Origin: Ischnura elegans
Taxonomy: Eukaryota > Arthropoda > Insecta > Odonata > Coenagrionidae
Reading direction: 5' to 3'
DNA length: 64,000 bases
Assembly: GCF_921293095.1 (NCBI RefSeq)
Contig: NC_060252.1
Location: forward strand, 41,726,881 to 41,790,880
Part shown: piece by piece, positions 1 through 11,547 of the stretch
How the letters are laid out: each line of letters starts with the position of its first letter
Numbering within the stretch: the stretch's first letter is position 1
Position numbers and translations under genes: made by a program
Notes under the pieces: generated by a model
What the model was told of the DNA's origin: nothing
The model's database searches: none
Seen by the model: only the letters and a program-made list of their open reading frames with translations

Positions 1-400
1 TCGTGTGCCTAAATTTTATAACGTCTAATAGACAACAACAGTGAAAGAAAATGCTATATTTTCTAGTCAAATTGTAAATGGAAAGTCATGGAAAGCATCC
101 ATTCTAAATGCTCAGTTTGTCACCATTTATTTTAAAGCTTGTTGAGGACGATTTTCTGGGTAAGTTTTTTTGCAGTTGCGTAATATAAGATTGTGAAAAT
201 AACAATGTAAGCACACCCAAAGCTTCTATCTACAATTCAATACTAGATAAAAAATCTAATTTCAAAAAATAGCCAATAGTTTTGACTGTAATTCGCATGT
301 CGGAAGTGAAATGAAGGTAAGGAGAGGAATTTCCTGATCATCATCTGATTTTTAGTGGTTATATAATGACTAGGTTTCTTTAAAAAATGTTTGTAATATA
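1..400. other. Unannotated AT-rich DNA left of a Tigger element
   Basis: No open frame, repeat or RNA signal recognised. It ends in a TA dinucleotide next to the terminal repeat of the transposon that starts at 401. Confidence 0.6.
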
Positions 401-1202
401 CAGTGGAACTTGGTTATAACGGCATCGGCTGTAACGTCAACTCGGGTTTAACGTCACATTTTATACAGACCAGCCAAAATTGAACATTTTATGTTGTACG
501 AAAACCCGTTTATATCGTCAACTAATACTGCGACGCTAGGGTATAGCGTCAAAAATTTTGCGATTCTTAGGTTGCAAAAGTGGTAGTGTGATTGTATTAT
601 GTCCCAAAGTTCATAGAAACCATGTGTAGAAGCATCAAAAGCAAAAACAGGTCACAAGCTGGACGTTGAGCTGGTGACGGGATGCAACTCTTTTGTTTAA
701 TTGGTGTCTGGAGGGAGCGGGGGCTGTCCCGCATACCTGGGTCTTATACCTTCCCACCCCTACATTCTACAAGGTCACTGACACAGGCACACTTTATTGT
801 ATTGTTTGTTTCGTTAGTTACGGTAGTTCATCAGTCACTTCACTACCTACCTCCGTGTGAGCATCGCGTATGTTGACAGTTGTTTTATACGCCGTTAGTT
901 GTGTTTTGTTTGTGCAATGTCAAGTTGTGGTGTCAAACGGAAGGTGCTTCCTATCAAGGAAGAAGTGCGGTTGATCAGAGCGGTGGAAAGTGGAAGAAAA
1001 TTATTTTTTTATTAAAGTTTCATATTATACATATTCCAACGTACGAGTAGATTTCAATAAACAGTGTTGTATATAGCAGAACATTTGCGTTTTTACTTTA
1101 TCCTTCCACTCAGATTTAAGGCTGCTTTTTTTATAACGTCACTCGGATATAACGTTAAAAATCTTCTGGTCCCTTTGATGACGTTATAACCAAGTTCCAC
1201 TG
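401..1202 (+). mobile_element. Internally deleted Tigger/pogo-type DNA transposon
   Basis: The left end starts CAGTGGAACTTGGTTATAAC and the right end is its exact inverted copy, giving a terminal inverted repeat of about 21 bp. Short ATAACG/GTAACG motifs are repeated just inside both ends. The left flank is TA and the right flank AA, so a TA target duplication with one mutated base is likely. Inside is the start of a Tigger-type transposase frame (917-1015), followed directly by what looks like the element's 3' UTR, with AATAAA near 1056. The DNA-binding and DDE catalytic regions are gone, so this is a non-autonomous copy of about 0.8 kb. The assignment rests on the CAGT-type ends plus the coding remnant. 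Confidence 0.88.
917..1015 (+). pseudogene. N-terminal remnant of a Tigger transposase
   Basis: The frame opens with MSSCGVKRKVLPIKEEVRL and continues to about residue 28 (IRAVESGRK) before running into AT-rich DNA and a stop (32 codons plus stop). This matches the start of the CENP-B-like N-terminal helix-turn-helix domain of Tigger/pogo transposases, which bind their own terminal repeats. A full transposase has several hundred residues; here everything after the first helices is deleted. It lies entirely inside the inverted-repeat element 401-1202, in the orientation expected. It cannot make an active enzyme. Protein family membership is from recognition of the motif, not from a search. Confidence 0.85.
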
Positions 1203-4200
1203 AATATCAATTACATATGTGACCATATCCTTGCGTATCTCATTTCTTAAATGGTAACGTGGCTTGTATTTCCATTTGAATTCCAGATGCCTAACGAAGG
1301 GGAAAACAAAACCTGGCTTGACTAATCTCACTCTCAGAAACATTCAAATTTCATACTTTGACTTAAGTTTAACACTTACTTTACTATAAAATATATATAC
1401 AGGTATATGTCATAACTTTTTAGGGAACAATTATGCGAAAATATTCTTAAAAGGTAGTTAAATGAAGGGACGCACGTGCGTGACATCGGTGACCCTTTTA
1501 TACTGAAAATACGTACCACGCCAGTAGGGAAGGTTCCTGGGACAGGTTGGCCCAATTCAAATTTAGCGGCCATATAGGCCAACTTCCCCGTGATTAACCC
1601 TTTCTAGACAACGATTTTTTACCAGAGGAAAAATATTTTCCGTCCAAATCTCAATCTAGGGACTTCATAGGAAGCCCACACACATTTTTTAAACTTTTTC
1701 TCAGAGTAGATCAAAATAAAGGTATGTCCCAAAATCGGTACAATGGGCATTCCCGTCGCAGTTACGATTTACCAGACGGCAGGCAACCCGCCACACAAAT
1801 ATTAGATTAAAAACAGATTCATCCTTATCAACTGCCTATTTATAATATTCAGTCTTACTATCAAAAAATTGGAACATCCGTGTTCAATTTTAGCTTCCAT
1901 AGCATATTCCGATGTGGAAATCATTAATAACTATTGCAATCAAACATCAGCTGACATAGAATATACTACGAAAAAAATTATTTTTCCAAAAAGCAAGCTA
2001 CAGTGTGTCCATAGTAATATGTCTGATGAAATAATATTGCTTAGTGAAATAAATTTGGAGAGAATTACATATCAAAATGAAACACTTATTATAAAATGGT
2101 TGCACTATGTGTTGTCATATTTGCAGAGCCGGTCACCGCCTCTCTTCCTCGCATATCAATCTCACGTTTTTCCTTGTATTTTATACCTTATTGTGTGACT
2201 ATGTCCCTCGATGAGCTGTTCATCCTGAGCGAGTTACTGAGCGGGAACTCTAATGACGTCACCAACTCATGAAAAGTCGGCGGCAAGTTTCCTGTTGTTT
2301 TCACATTAAAATTTTGAGAAAATGACTGAAAAAGGAAGGTTTTTTTCTAGCCCAGACTTATTTTTCCATTCCACCTACCAAATTATTTTAATCGAATGCG
2401 GTTTCGAGACTGAGATAACGTCCACATTGTCGCATTCTCTCACATTTGGTTTCCATGGGCGATTATTCCGTACCCCTGCAGCCAAACTTCAAAACGCCTT
2501 GTGCCGCGTAACGTACCAGGCTAAGCGACCAGACCTTCGCGTGTTTCTGCAGCGGAGAGGTTAAAATCGTAAGGATAGGGTTGAGGCGAAGACGTGTGGG
2601 GGGAAAGAATGTGAGAGCGACTACAGCGCCGCGTCACGTAACGGCCGCAACTCGAACATCGAGTATATTTTTTTAATGGCATCCTAATGTGATTCCATCT
2701 CTCCTGCAAACATTTCATCCAACCCGTGCCTCTTCTTCCTGTGCCTGCTCTATCTTTCCACGGTAATTCTATTCCAGCGGGACTAGCCTCCTCCTTAACC
2801 GCTAAGGTAACAAACCGTTTCCCGCAGACCAGCGAAAACAACCTCTTCTTCCCCACGCCAGGAACCAACCCAGGAGGAGGAGGGTAGGGGGGTAAGGTCG
2901 TTTATGTCTATCTGTCAATATAGGGGGTTTCAGAGATTAGATAGCATCTGCGACCGTGGTCGAATGGGCTCCAATACGTACTCGTCCAATACCGACCAAG
3001 CCCTTTCGCCCTTATCTTTCCTCATCCCGACTCGAGTATGCTATCCGCCCACCTCGTTTGGACCACCTCCTCCGATATAACCCTTGAGGGGAGCGTTCCA
3101 CAAGATCCCTTTCACTTCCAACGTGCTCCACTCCATTTGTGCGGACGGACGTGGGAGGAGGGGTTTTGGGGTTTAAAATGGCCGAAAAACGCCGATAGGT
3201 CCCGCCACGTGGGGGCTTGAAAGCCGTTTTGTCCGCATTGGAATAACTACTCACGGGATCCGGACTCGAGAAATTCAGAATCCATTACGTTGATCCACGA
3301 TGGGACATCAATATATATTGATTTTATCGCACCTTAACTCGTTTATTTATTTTCCGTCGATTATTCACCTAAATGGTCATGTACAGTCACTTAAAAAATG
3401 TTTAGAACAAATTTTGTGTCGCCACTTCTGCTTTTCAAGAAAATTTAGTTTCCCTTACAGGCTCTTCAGTCCTTAGTGACGCACCTTAAATATTTCGTTT
3501 GTGATCTGAACTCGAGGGGGTTTTCCCATCAATACATTATTATTAGGTCCCATTATATAGATACTATTACCTATTCCCATCAATAGGTAATAATATCTAT
3601 TAATACAGACAACGATAGTAAATCAGAATAATAATAAACAGAATAATAAGCCACGTATGTGAGCTCAATAGGAGAAATAACTTAATTATTGCAAATTTAT
3701 AATTTTTTAAATTTCTGAAGGATTTAATGATTTATCCTTGAGAATTTACTGCGTGTTTGTCCCGATCACTACTGTTAGTACTCATTTTACAAATTAATTG
3801 ACACAATGTCAACGCCGGGTTTTTATCCATCCTTAATCGTCGGGTTATCCTCTTTTGTAAATCCCAAACCATAAAAATGTAGCCATTCTTAAAAAGGATA
3901 CGATAACCCATGCCTAATTCCTAGCATACACCTGACTCATTACCATTACAAAAATTATATATGCAATTATAATTGCAGCGAATTTTATGACGAGTAAAAA
4001 ATTTAAAATTGTAAAAAAGAACGATAGAACAATCTGAAAAAATATTTAAATTTAAGTCTTATATACCGCAACAGGGACCCGATTACTGATCTACCACCTC
4101 TCTTTTCTCATGACCACTTGTCGCACACTAGTCCACCGCAGTACTTTACTGTGATTATCTATTAATATGTAAAATACACACCAACAGTAAAAACCATGTA

Positions 4201-4449
4201 AAGTTCGCAGTAAATGCTAACGGATTAATAATCAAATCCAACATAAATCGAAAAAGAATATTAAATTTGCATTAATAAAGAAACTTCTACCATTGATCTC
4301 ACAATATTTACGCAAAAGCGAAATCTTTAAGTTGCGTAACCAAGGACTGCAAAAGCAGTGGGGGAAATAAATTTTCTGGAGAAGTAGAACTGGCGCCATA
4401 CAATTTTTCCTTAAACTTTAGAAAATGAACCTACGTTCATGGGCCTACC
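1203..4449. other. Unannotated interval with a GC- and CpG-richer core (2.1-3.3 kb)
   Basis: From about 2200 to 3290 the sequence is clearly richer in G+C and CpG than its surroundings, but no frame looks like a known protein, and short frames overlap on both strands as expected by chance. It could be a diverged repeat or an unrecognised promoter or exon. The remainder is AT-rich without recognisable content, apart from the small palindrome at 3557-3600. Confidence 0.4.
3557..3600. repeat. Short hairpin, 19-bp arms
   Basis: Arms 3557-3575 and 3582-3600 are inverted copies with one mismatch (ATAGATACTATTACCTATT on the left), separated by a 6-base loop. The surrounding DNA is AT-rich. No function is evident. 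Confidence 0.7.
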
Positions 4450-4730
4450 CAGCGGTGGGCAGGAGGGGCGGCGCAGTCCCCCCACCCCAGTAGCAAAAGT
4501 AAATTTAGCTAAAAACGATATTTTTGAACAAATATTCTTGAAATCCAGGAAAAGTTGTGCTAATATAACACATGCAATAAAATAAAATAAAAATTCCGAG
4601 GAGATAATGATTACAACTAATAAAGCGCTGTTATAATTTTCTTGAAATTTTGGTTTCATAACCTTTATTTGTTACAACTTGAACAATCACGGCTTGCCCG
4701 CCTCTAGTTTAGATCCTGGCTCCGCCCTTG
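4450..4730. mobile_element. Possible hAT-like MITE, weak terminal repeats
   Basis: The left end CAGCGGTGGGCAGGAGGGGC and the inverted right end CAAGGGCGGAGCCAGGATCT align imperfectly around a GGnGG..CAGGA core, and a G/C-rich run lies just inside the left end. This style of end is common in non-autonomous hAT elements of invertebrates. I could not find a convincing 8-bp target duplication (ggcctacc against cctaagta), so the limits are uncertain. Confidence 0.35.
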
Positions 4731-5680
4731 CCTAAGTAATTGGCTATGTAACTTACTGAAGCACTCAAAGAATGCAATTGGACCCGAACACATGGTTTGT
4801 GCGGAAAATGTGTTTATAAAATAGATCGCTGTTTAGGAAAGTCATGGAAGCTGGCCGGAAGAGTCATTTGGAGTAATCATCATTCCCACTCGACTGTTCA
4901 TTTTACGGTCTGCAGTTCTAGCTTTAAGCTTACGCTACCGTCTTGAAATTTTCAGGGCACGTAGAGGAGACTAAATTTAGTTTGCATGCAAACTTTGAAA
5001 TTTTAAACTCATTATTTTCTCAGTGCTAATATATCTGCATTTGAAGTATAGGTAATGTTTGGCATATGCATCTTTTATGAACCCCGAAAATTCCTGCATG
5101 GTATCCAGGCACGAGGCCAGGGGGGGGGGGGGAACTTTAGTGGCTTTGAACTCCCTCAAAATTTTTCCTATGTGGTGAAACATTTTCTGGGGAGATCACT
5201 ATCCTAGGAGAATCTACATTCTGGCTCTACACTTTTCGATAAAGTTACATGTCACTATATAATCGAATAACAAACGATGGATGATACCTATTAGCGTTAT
5301 TCAATTTAAATACGCACATGTATCTGACTATATTAAATGTATCGTTTTACTATGCGTGCGAACTGACTAAAAATATTAATATGGGCCGATTTAAAAGAAT
5401 AGAAATTTTAATATGAAACAAGAGGGTTGCATACCTCACGAGAAAACCCCACCTCTCGGAGTAAATTTCTACTTATTAGCCGGATGGTAGCAATATTTTT
5501 TTATTACAGCGTTTTACTAAACTCTATCTCTTGTTTGTTAGTTTGTTTGCAATTCATTCTGGTCAAAATCTTACAACTCAAATTTCGACCACTTCCTGAT
5601 TAGCTTGAGCGATGACATTTTCAGGAGAGCTCTGAACTGGGTGACAGTGCAATGGTCTTAAACTTTTTACCACGGCCGGA
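4731..5680. other. Unannotated AT-rich interval with a 13-base G run
   Basis: Nothing coding is recognised. A homopolymer of 13 G lies at 5120-5132, an outlier in AT-rich surroundings and a likely length-variable site. Confidence 0.5.
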
Positions 5681-5689
5681 GTAGAATCT

Positions 5690-6345
5690 GGAGAAATATT
5701 GAAAAGTAAAAAATTAAAATGGGTTTTAGTTTAAAAAATGGCCACCAAAATGGCTAGAAGCTTGTCGGAAAAGACAGTAGATATGCGTACTACGCCACTC
5801 ACTTGGACACCCTTCGAAACCTTTGGCTGGGGACATTAGTTTCCCTGATATTTTAAAACATACCTCATGACTTTTACCACCATCATGTCCCTCGAAGGTA
5901 AAAAAAATTGCCAATATGGGTTTATGAACTGCGAAACTGACTTGGGCACCCTTTAAAACTTATGGTTCGATACGTTGGTAGTCATGATGGCCCGAAGTTA
6001 AACTCTATGACCTTTGAACCTTAATGTGACTTTCAGAGGTCAAAAAATCAAAAATACGGATCTATGAACTGCAAAACTGACTTTGGCATCCTTCAAAACT
6101 TATGATTGGACACGTTGGTAGTCATTATTGCCCGACCTATATAACCTTTGACCTCCGTTTTAGTCTTGGAGGTCAATTAGTGGATAAGATGGGTATTTGG
6201 ACAATACCATTGGCTTGCGCACCCTTTAAAACCTATGAATCGACACCATTGTAGGTATGATAATCTTTTTGTAACACCTACGACCTTGACTGTGACCTTA
6301 CTGGATCAGCCGTTAAATTTCCGTGATTATAAGTGTTATTTTCGG
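5690..6345. repeat. Diverged tandem array, four units of about 140 bp
   Basis: A block reading approximately ACTTGGGCACCCTTYAAAAC recurs at 5800, 5940, 6080 and 6213, a spacing of about 139, 140 and 133 bases. Around it recur GACCTTTGACC-type stretches, 'ttggtagtcatgatggcccg' and 'ctatgaactgcaaaactgac'. Units 2 and 3 are closest to each other and the outer units are more diverged, the usual pattern for an old tandem array. No frame survives across it. Confidence 0.8.
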
Positions 6346-6900
6346 TTTTCTCGTGTCCGAAAATCTAAGAATAAACATCTTCGTCATTGAAATTCAGACT
6401 TTTTTCTATCTCGTTTTTTTTACATAGAAACCCCCATAATGCAAAATTAAATTTTTTGTTTGACCCCACATTATGAGGTCAAAAGGTCAACATTGTAAAA
6501 TTTTGCTTACACTCAACAAGACTGAGGACCTTTCCCCATAAGTATGCTAATGTTTATGGATCTTTCTCGATGCGAAGTTTTTAAAATTAGTGGTCATAAT
6601 TATGGCGCACGACCTGTGGGACCATCTGTATACCATTCCTTTTATGATTTTCCTTGAGCCTTAATAAATTGTATTTTGCTGCGTGGAATTTTCTTCATCG
6701 CATAGAACTTCCGCCCTACGTTCGATGAAATCTCCAAGTGGACTCTTCATTCTCACTCAAATGTTCCACTTTACGCTACTTCCAGGCTTCCATGACCCTC
6801 CATCCTTACTTGAGCAACTCTTTGATTACTCTCCGATGGACTCTTCATTGTATCCCCCCTTGAGTAATATTTTTCCCAGTGTAAGTGATAGCATAAAAAT
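6346..6900. other. Unannotated AT-rich interval
   Basis: No gene or clear repeat recognised. It ends where the first unit of the fold-back repeat at 6901 begins. Confidence 0.5.
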
Positions 6901-7911
6901 GTAGCTATAACTACAGAATTTTAAAAAATATCCTAACTCTTCCGTGCTATAGTCCTCACCTATCAGTACTGAATATTAACAATATATTTTATTTACTCTT
7001 AAAGATAGGGGCAGGTGATGATTTTCCACAGTTTTTTAGTTCTTATTAACTCTGCCATAAAGAGAAAAAGTCAGTCACTCGCAAAAACTAGTGAAATGAA
7101 TACACTAGCTTGAATAAGCAGGCTTGAATATCATGGCGCGCATAATTACATAAATGGCTAATATCCTAATTCCATTTCCCACGTTGTATGCAGCGATTTC
7201 AAGGATAATTATGATTATGAATGAATGTCAATGAATGAAAAACGTAGCTATAACTACAGAATTTTAAAAAATATCCTAACTCTTCCGTGCTATAGTCATT
7301 ACCTATCAGTACTGAATAATAACAATATATTTTATTTACTCTAAGAGATAGGGGCAGGTGAGGATTTTCCAGTTTTTTAGTTCTTATTGACTCTGCCATT
7401 AAGAGAAAAAGTCGGTCACTCGCAAAAACTAACGAAAAGAATACTCTAGGATTTAAATTGAAATATGTACTCTGGGATTTTACAAATATTATATAAAAAA
7501 CACCGCACTTCACTCAATTGGTGGAAGTTTATAGCACGTAGGGTCAACCAAAGTTCTTCAGAAGAAAATTCAACTTCCAGGACCTGAAACTTCTATTGTG
7601 CAGAATTTATTTTATTTTTATTCATTGCCATTCATTCATAATCATAATCATCCTTGAAATCACTGCATACAACGTGTGAAATGGAATTAGGATATTAGCC
7701 ATTTATGTAATTATGCGTGCCAAGATATTCAAGCTAGTGTATTAATTTCGTTAGTTTTTGCGTGTGACTGACTTTTTCTCTTCATGGCAGAGTTAATAAG
7801 AACTAAAAAACTGGAAAATCCTCACCTGCCCCTATCTCTTAGAGTAAATAAAATATATTGCTATTATTCAGTGCTGATAGGTGAGGACTGTAATACGGAA
7901 GGGTTAGGATT
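6901..7911. repeat. Fold-back repeat: two direct copies plus one inverted copy
   Basis: Unit A (6901-7243, about 343 bp) begins GTAGCTATAACTACAGAATT. A truncated second copy B starts at 7244 with the same bases and runs to about 7450. An inverted copy C occupies about 7615-7911 and matches most of unit A, including the stretch with 'gataggggcaggtga' and the end with 'aaggataattatgattatga'. The arrangement A>B> spacer <C gives arms of about 300 bp that could pair. It carries no transposase frame. It may be a fold-back type element or a local inverted duplication. Confidence 0.85.
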
Positions 7912-10648
7912 CCACTACCTGGTTACATCATAATACCTATTTTTGAGTCAATTTCTGATATCTTACTTGAGTTTTCTAGTTAGTGTTGCGATGAATTATC
8001 AATGCAATTCATTTTCCAATCCACATTGGAACATGAATAGAGTAACGAAATGAACGCAGCATTTTAAAGTGAAGCGTTCCGATAGCTATGAATTGATAGC
8101 ATTTAAATGTGGTAAAGAGTTTCGAAGGAGCTTATGGAGACTTAGAACTGGTGAAAGTAGCTTTTAAAATTATAGGCATAATACAGATTTATGAGATACG
8201 CTTCGTTAATACCACTGCATATGGAGTGAATATATTATCAGTCAAAAAATGTGGACCAGCTATAACTTAGCTATGGTTTTCCTGCACGTGAAGGCAATTC
8301 TTCACTCAGGCGATAAAATAACGTGCGCACGAGCTCTTGAACATGTGCGCCACGCATTGGAAGTTAGCGGGGACCATTCTGCTGCCCCCTTTTTTTATCC
8401 TCTCATTTCTCCTTCATTCCAGCGTACGAAGCCGCTTCAAGGTTGCTACGCGTATCTACTCTAGTACTGAGAAGGGAATTGTAAAATTGCTAAAAATCGT
8501 ACCGTTTCTTAGCGTTTAGCGAACAACTTAGTGTATAGTGTTGCTGGACGCTGGCACGTGTTATTTTGCATTCCATTTCACAATCAAACTCGATTGCTAT
8601 CAAACTATTGCTATAAACTAAACGTAATGGAATAACGATGACCCCATTTTACCCTTTGGATATGAAAAAACTGTTAATTTCATAATTGATAGTGTTTAAC
8701 GGTTGGGTATGTTCATGCTTCGGAATGCCAAAATTTTATTCATATTTTGCCTATGCCTTGTTTAAGGTAAATTTGAATGTGAGCGAATTTCTCTCCTTGC
8801 AGAGTGTAAAATTTCAGTCTCACTCTTTTTTGATCAGTTTTTCAGCCCTAACGTGGGTTTGAATAGGTGAGGATAGAGCTCTTTCTGAAGTAAACTAGAG
8901 GCAAACTAAACTTAGATTAACGAGTAAACTAAAGTTGGATACTCTATGTCATCTCCGAAATTTTATTATCCCTTTCGCCATTATTATATTATTTCTCTTA
9001 TTATAAAAGTTTTGATTACAAAAATGCTTTTTTTCTTGGAAAAGACAAATATATTAAATGTTTTCTTCCCCTGGATAAAGGCTAAATTACTTTATAATTC
9101 ATCTTTTTTGGATAATACTTTTGTCTATCATGAATATCAGTTTCTGTTTTCTAATATAAGTGTAAATCATGCGTAGCCGTAAGCTATGCATGACAAGAAA
9201 GTGCACTTCTACCCGGATACTCTTCCAGAAAGACTTATTAAATTCAATTAGCAATGAATCGATTAGAGTACATATACAATGGTTTAATTACTGGACAATT
9301 GAGACACTAGGACGTTTTAATCGAGCTCACCGATCGCTCTAAATCAAATGGTCCTTTCTTCCTCTACTGCCTAGTACCATCGAGCTTCTGTACGATCCAT
9401 TCTGATTCTGGCAAGCATACCAGTGGAAACAAGAACACCCAGTGACCGAAAAAAGCGTCAGTTACAACAGAGTGTGTTAAGGAGACCCACACTCTATGTG
9501 CCAAGTGCCTGTTGTGCGTCGAGGCAAAAGCGTTGTGGACATGGCTCTCCTGTGCAGGCGGCGGGATTAGCAATTTTGAGTGGCGAGGCCGAATGACATC
9601 ATCCACGCTGACAGATTTGAAAAGATGAGCAGGTGAGCTTGCATCTCCTGCAGCTAGCATGAGGAAATCCCTCTCCGTGCAATTACTAACGAGTACTAAC
9701 GCAACAGAGCCCACGACAGGGAAGTAATACTTCATGATCTCGTCTAATTATTCTCTTGAGCGGCTGAATGAAATTCCATGCTAGGAAATCGAGATTTGTA
9801 CCCTTGCTGTTTTCTGTTTCAAACACTTCGCTAATATACGTGTTACTTTTATTTTCATTCAAACGGTAGTATATTTAGGAATAATATTGAATGTGAAGAT
9901 AATTGGTGAGAAATGAGTTAGTATTTGAATTTAAATGACTGAAATTCGGTGAAGCCTGTTCATCCATATAAAAGTTCTGCGTACTGCTAAAAATATCAAC
10001 ACGAATATTAAAAAATAATATTTTGGGGATTATCATAAAAGAATAGTGTGTTTTAAATCATTCATCGGAAGACTCCGTCCGTCGAATGGGACGTTTAGCC
10101 ATTGTCCCCTTGGCGTCTTCCGCTAGGGGTTGACTAATGTGGACGCTGGGATTCCCTCTTGTCGAGTGACTAAGGGCGCAATATTTAAAATTATCTTAAG
10201 AAACTGTTTCAGGTGACAAATTCGAAAAATGAAAAACACACACTGTTAACATTTTTGTTTTCATTAAAATATGCTCGAAACCTTTTTTACCGAAATATTC
10301 TTTCGTGGCAACCCTCTATATGTATTTTTAGTTATTCTCTCAATACATGATCTCCTAACTATACGAAAAGTATTATCGATAAACAGCTTATCGTAATATG
10401 ATTCCTGAAAATTGCATTCCGCAATTTTACATTGGCTCTTATAGCAAGGATGCTTGCCGGAGAATGAGAAAAAATATTAATTTCTTACATTTTACATAAT
10501 ATGTCATTTTGAATAAATAAATCACAGTAGGTATCATTAGTATCACGATGAAAAATGATTTAAGCATACTCTCTTAACAATTTCAGCTAAGTAAATGAGT
10601 GTTTAGTGAGAAATGAGTGTTTGAATTTAAATAACGTTGGGAGGTACA
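7912..10648. other. Unannotated interval
   Basis: No recognised gene. The only notable frame is a 123-codon minus-strand frame at 9735-9364 with a hydrophobic start, which I do not recognise and treat as unproven (see findings). Confidence 0.4.
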
Positions 10649-10895
10649 TATGAATCGCTAACTACAGAAAGCATCATGTCCAAGTTATTTATCTATTTCT
10701 TGTTTTAAGTTGTTAGGTGAAAGACCCAACGTTTCTTACTAAAAGGAAATATGTCATGCTATTAACACCGGAAATATGTTTCCATAACATGTTTCCTTTT
10801 AGTGGGAAACGTTGAGTCTTGCACCTAGCAACAACTTAAAGAAAAAAAATCGTCCAACTTGGATATGATGCCTTTCTGCAATTAGAGATTCATAT
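10649..10895. mobile_element. Palindromic MITE with arms of about 105 bp
   Basis: The left arm (about 10649-10755) starts TATGAATCGCTAACTACAGA. The inverted right arm (about 10797-10895) starts TATATGAATCTCTAATTGCA, and both share 'aagttgtt', 'acccaacgtttc' or 'actcaacgtttc', and 'actaaaaggaaa'. Arms are imperfect, and the central 40 bases are also partly symmetrical. There is no coding capacity. The structure is typical of palindromic miniature elements, but its superfamily cannot be read from the ends. A TA-type duplication is possible. Confidence 0.8.
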
Positions 10896-11255
10896 ACCAG
10901 ACGCCGCAGTTGGCTTAAATAATTGGAAGAAGTATACTCTGAATAATATTGAGCATTAAATTTTCGCCTTCTTTTACCCTAGCTACTTTTTAATCATGCT
11001 AGGGGGCATTCACAATTTAAATTCTTTGTCATCCTTGATGACAAAATGTTTAATAAAAACGCGAAATTAATTTTTTTCATCCCGCAGTCGTGTGGCTACC
11101 TCCTTAAAAATATTTCTTCATCATATGAAATTAATTGTTCTTGATTTAACATTGTACGAATTAGTCAATTGAGGGTTTGAGAAGCCAAAGAGAAGAAGTG
11201 ATTTTTTATGAACGCAGCTAGCTATAGAAATTAGGTAAAGAAAACAAACTAGATG
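10896..11255. other. Unannotated AT-rich interval
   Basis: No gene, repeat or RNA recognised. Confidence 0.5.
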
Positions 11256-11263
11256 AACTAGAT

Positions 11264-11539
11264 CAGCGGCGTAACTATGGGGAGAGATGACGGGTAAGAT
11301 CTCTCCCCCCCCCCTCCCCAAAGCCTAAGAGAAATAAAAAAATATTTAAAACTATTGTCTAACTTTGACATAAAATAACTACGTCTTCTTACAGTTAAAT
11401 TTATAGTCAAAATGGTGTAAAATTTATTTGCAGGCATGTCATTTCTCAAAAATTTTCCCGTGCCCCGTTGCTTGGGGGTGTCGCCACCCTAGGTCATCCC
11501 GCCCCCCCCCCCAAAGCATATTCCTAGTAAACGCCGCTA
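11264..11539. mobile_element. hAT-type MITE with 8-bp target duplication
   Basis: The flanks are an exact 8-bp direct repeat, AACTAGAT, at 11256-11263 and 11540-11547. The ends are short inverted repeats: CAGCGGCGTAACTA on the left and TAGCGGCGTTTACTA as the inverted right end. C/G-rich homopolymer-like runs lie just inside both ends. Eight-bp duplications with CAG/TAG-type ends are diagnostic of hAT transposition. The 276-bp interior has no transposase, so this copy was mobilised in trans. Confidence 0.85.
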
Positions 11540-11547
11540 AACTAGAT

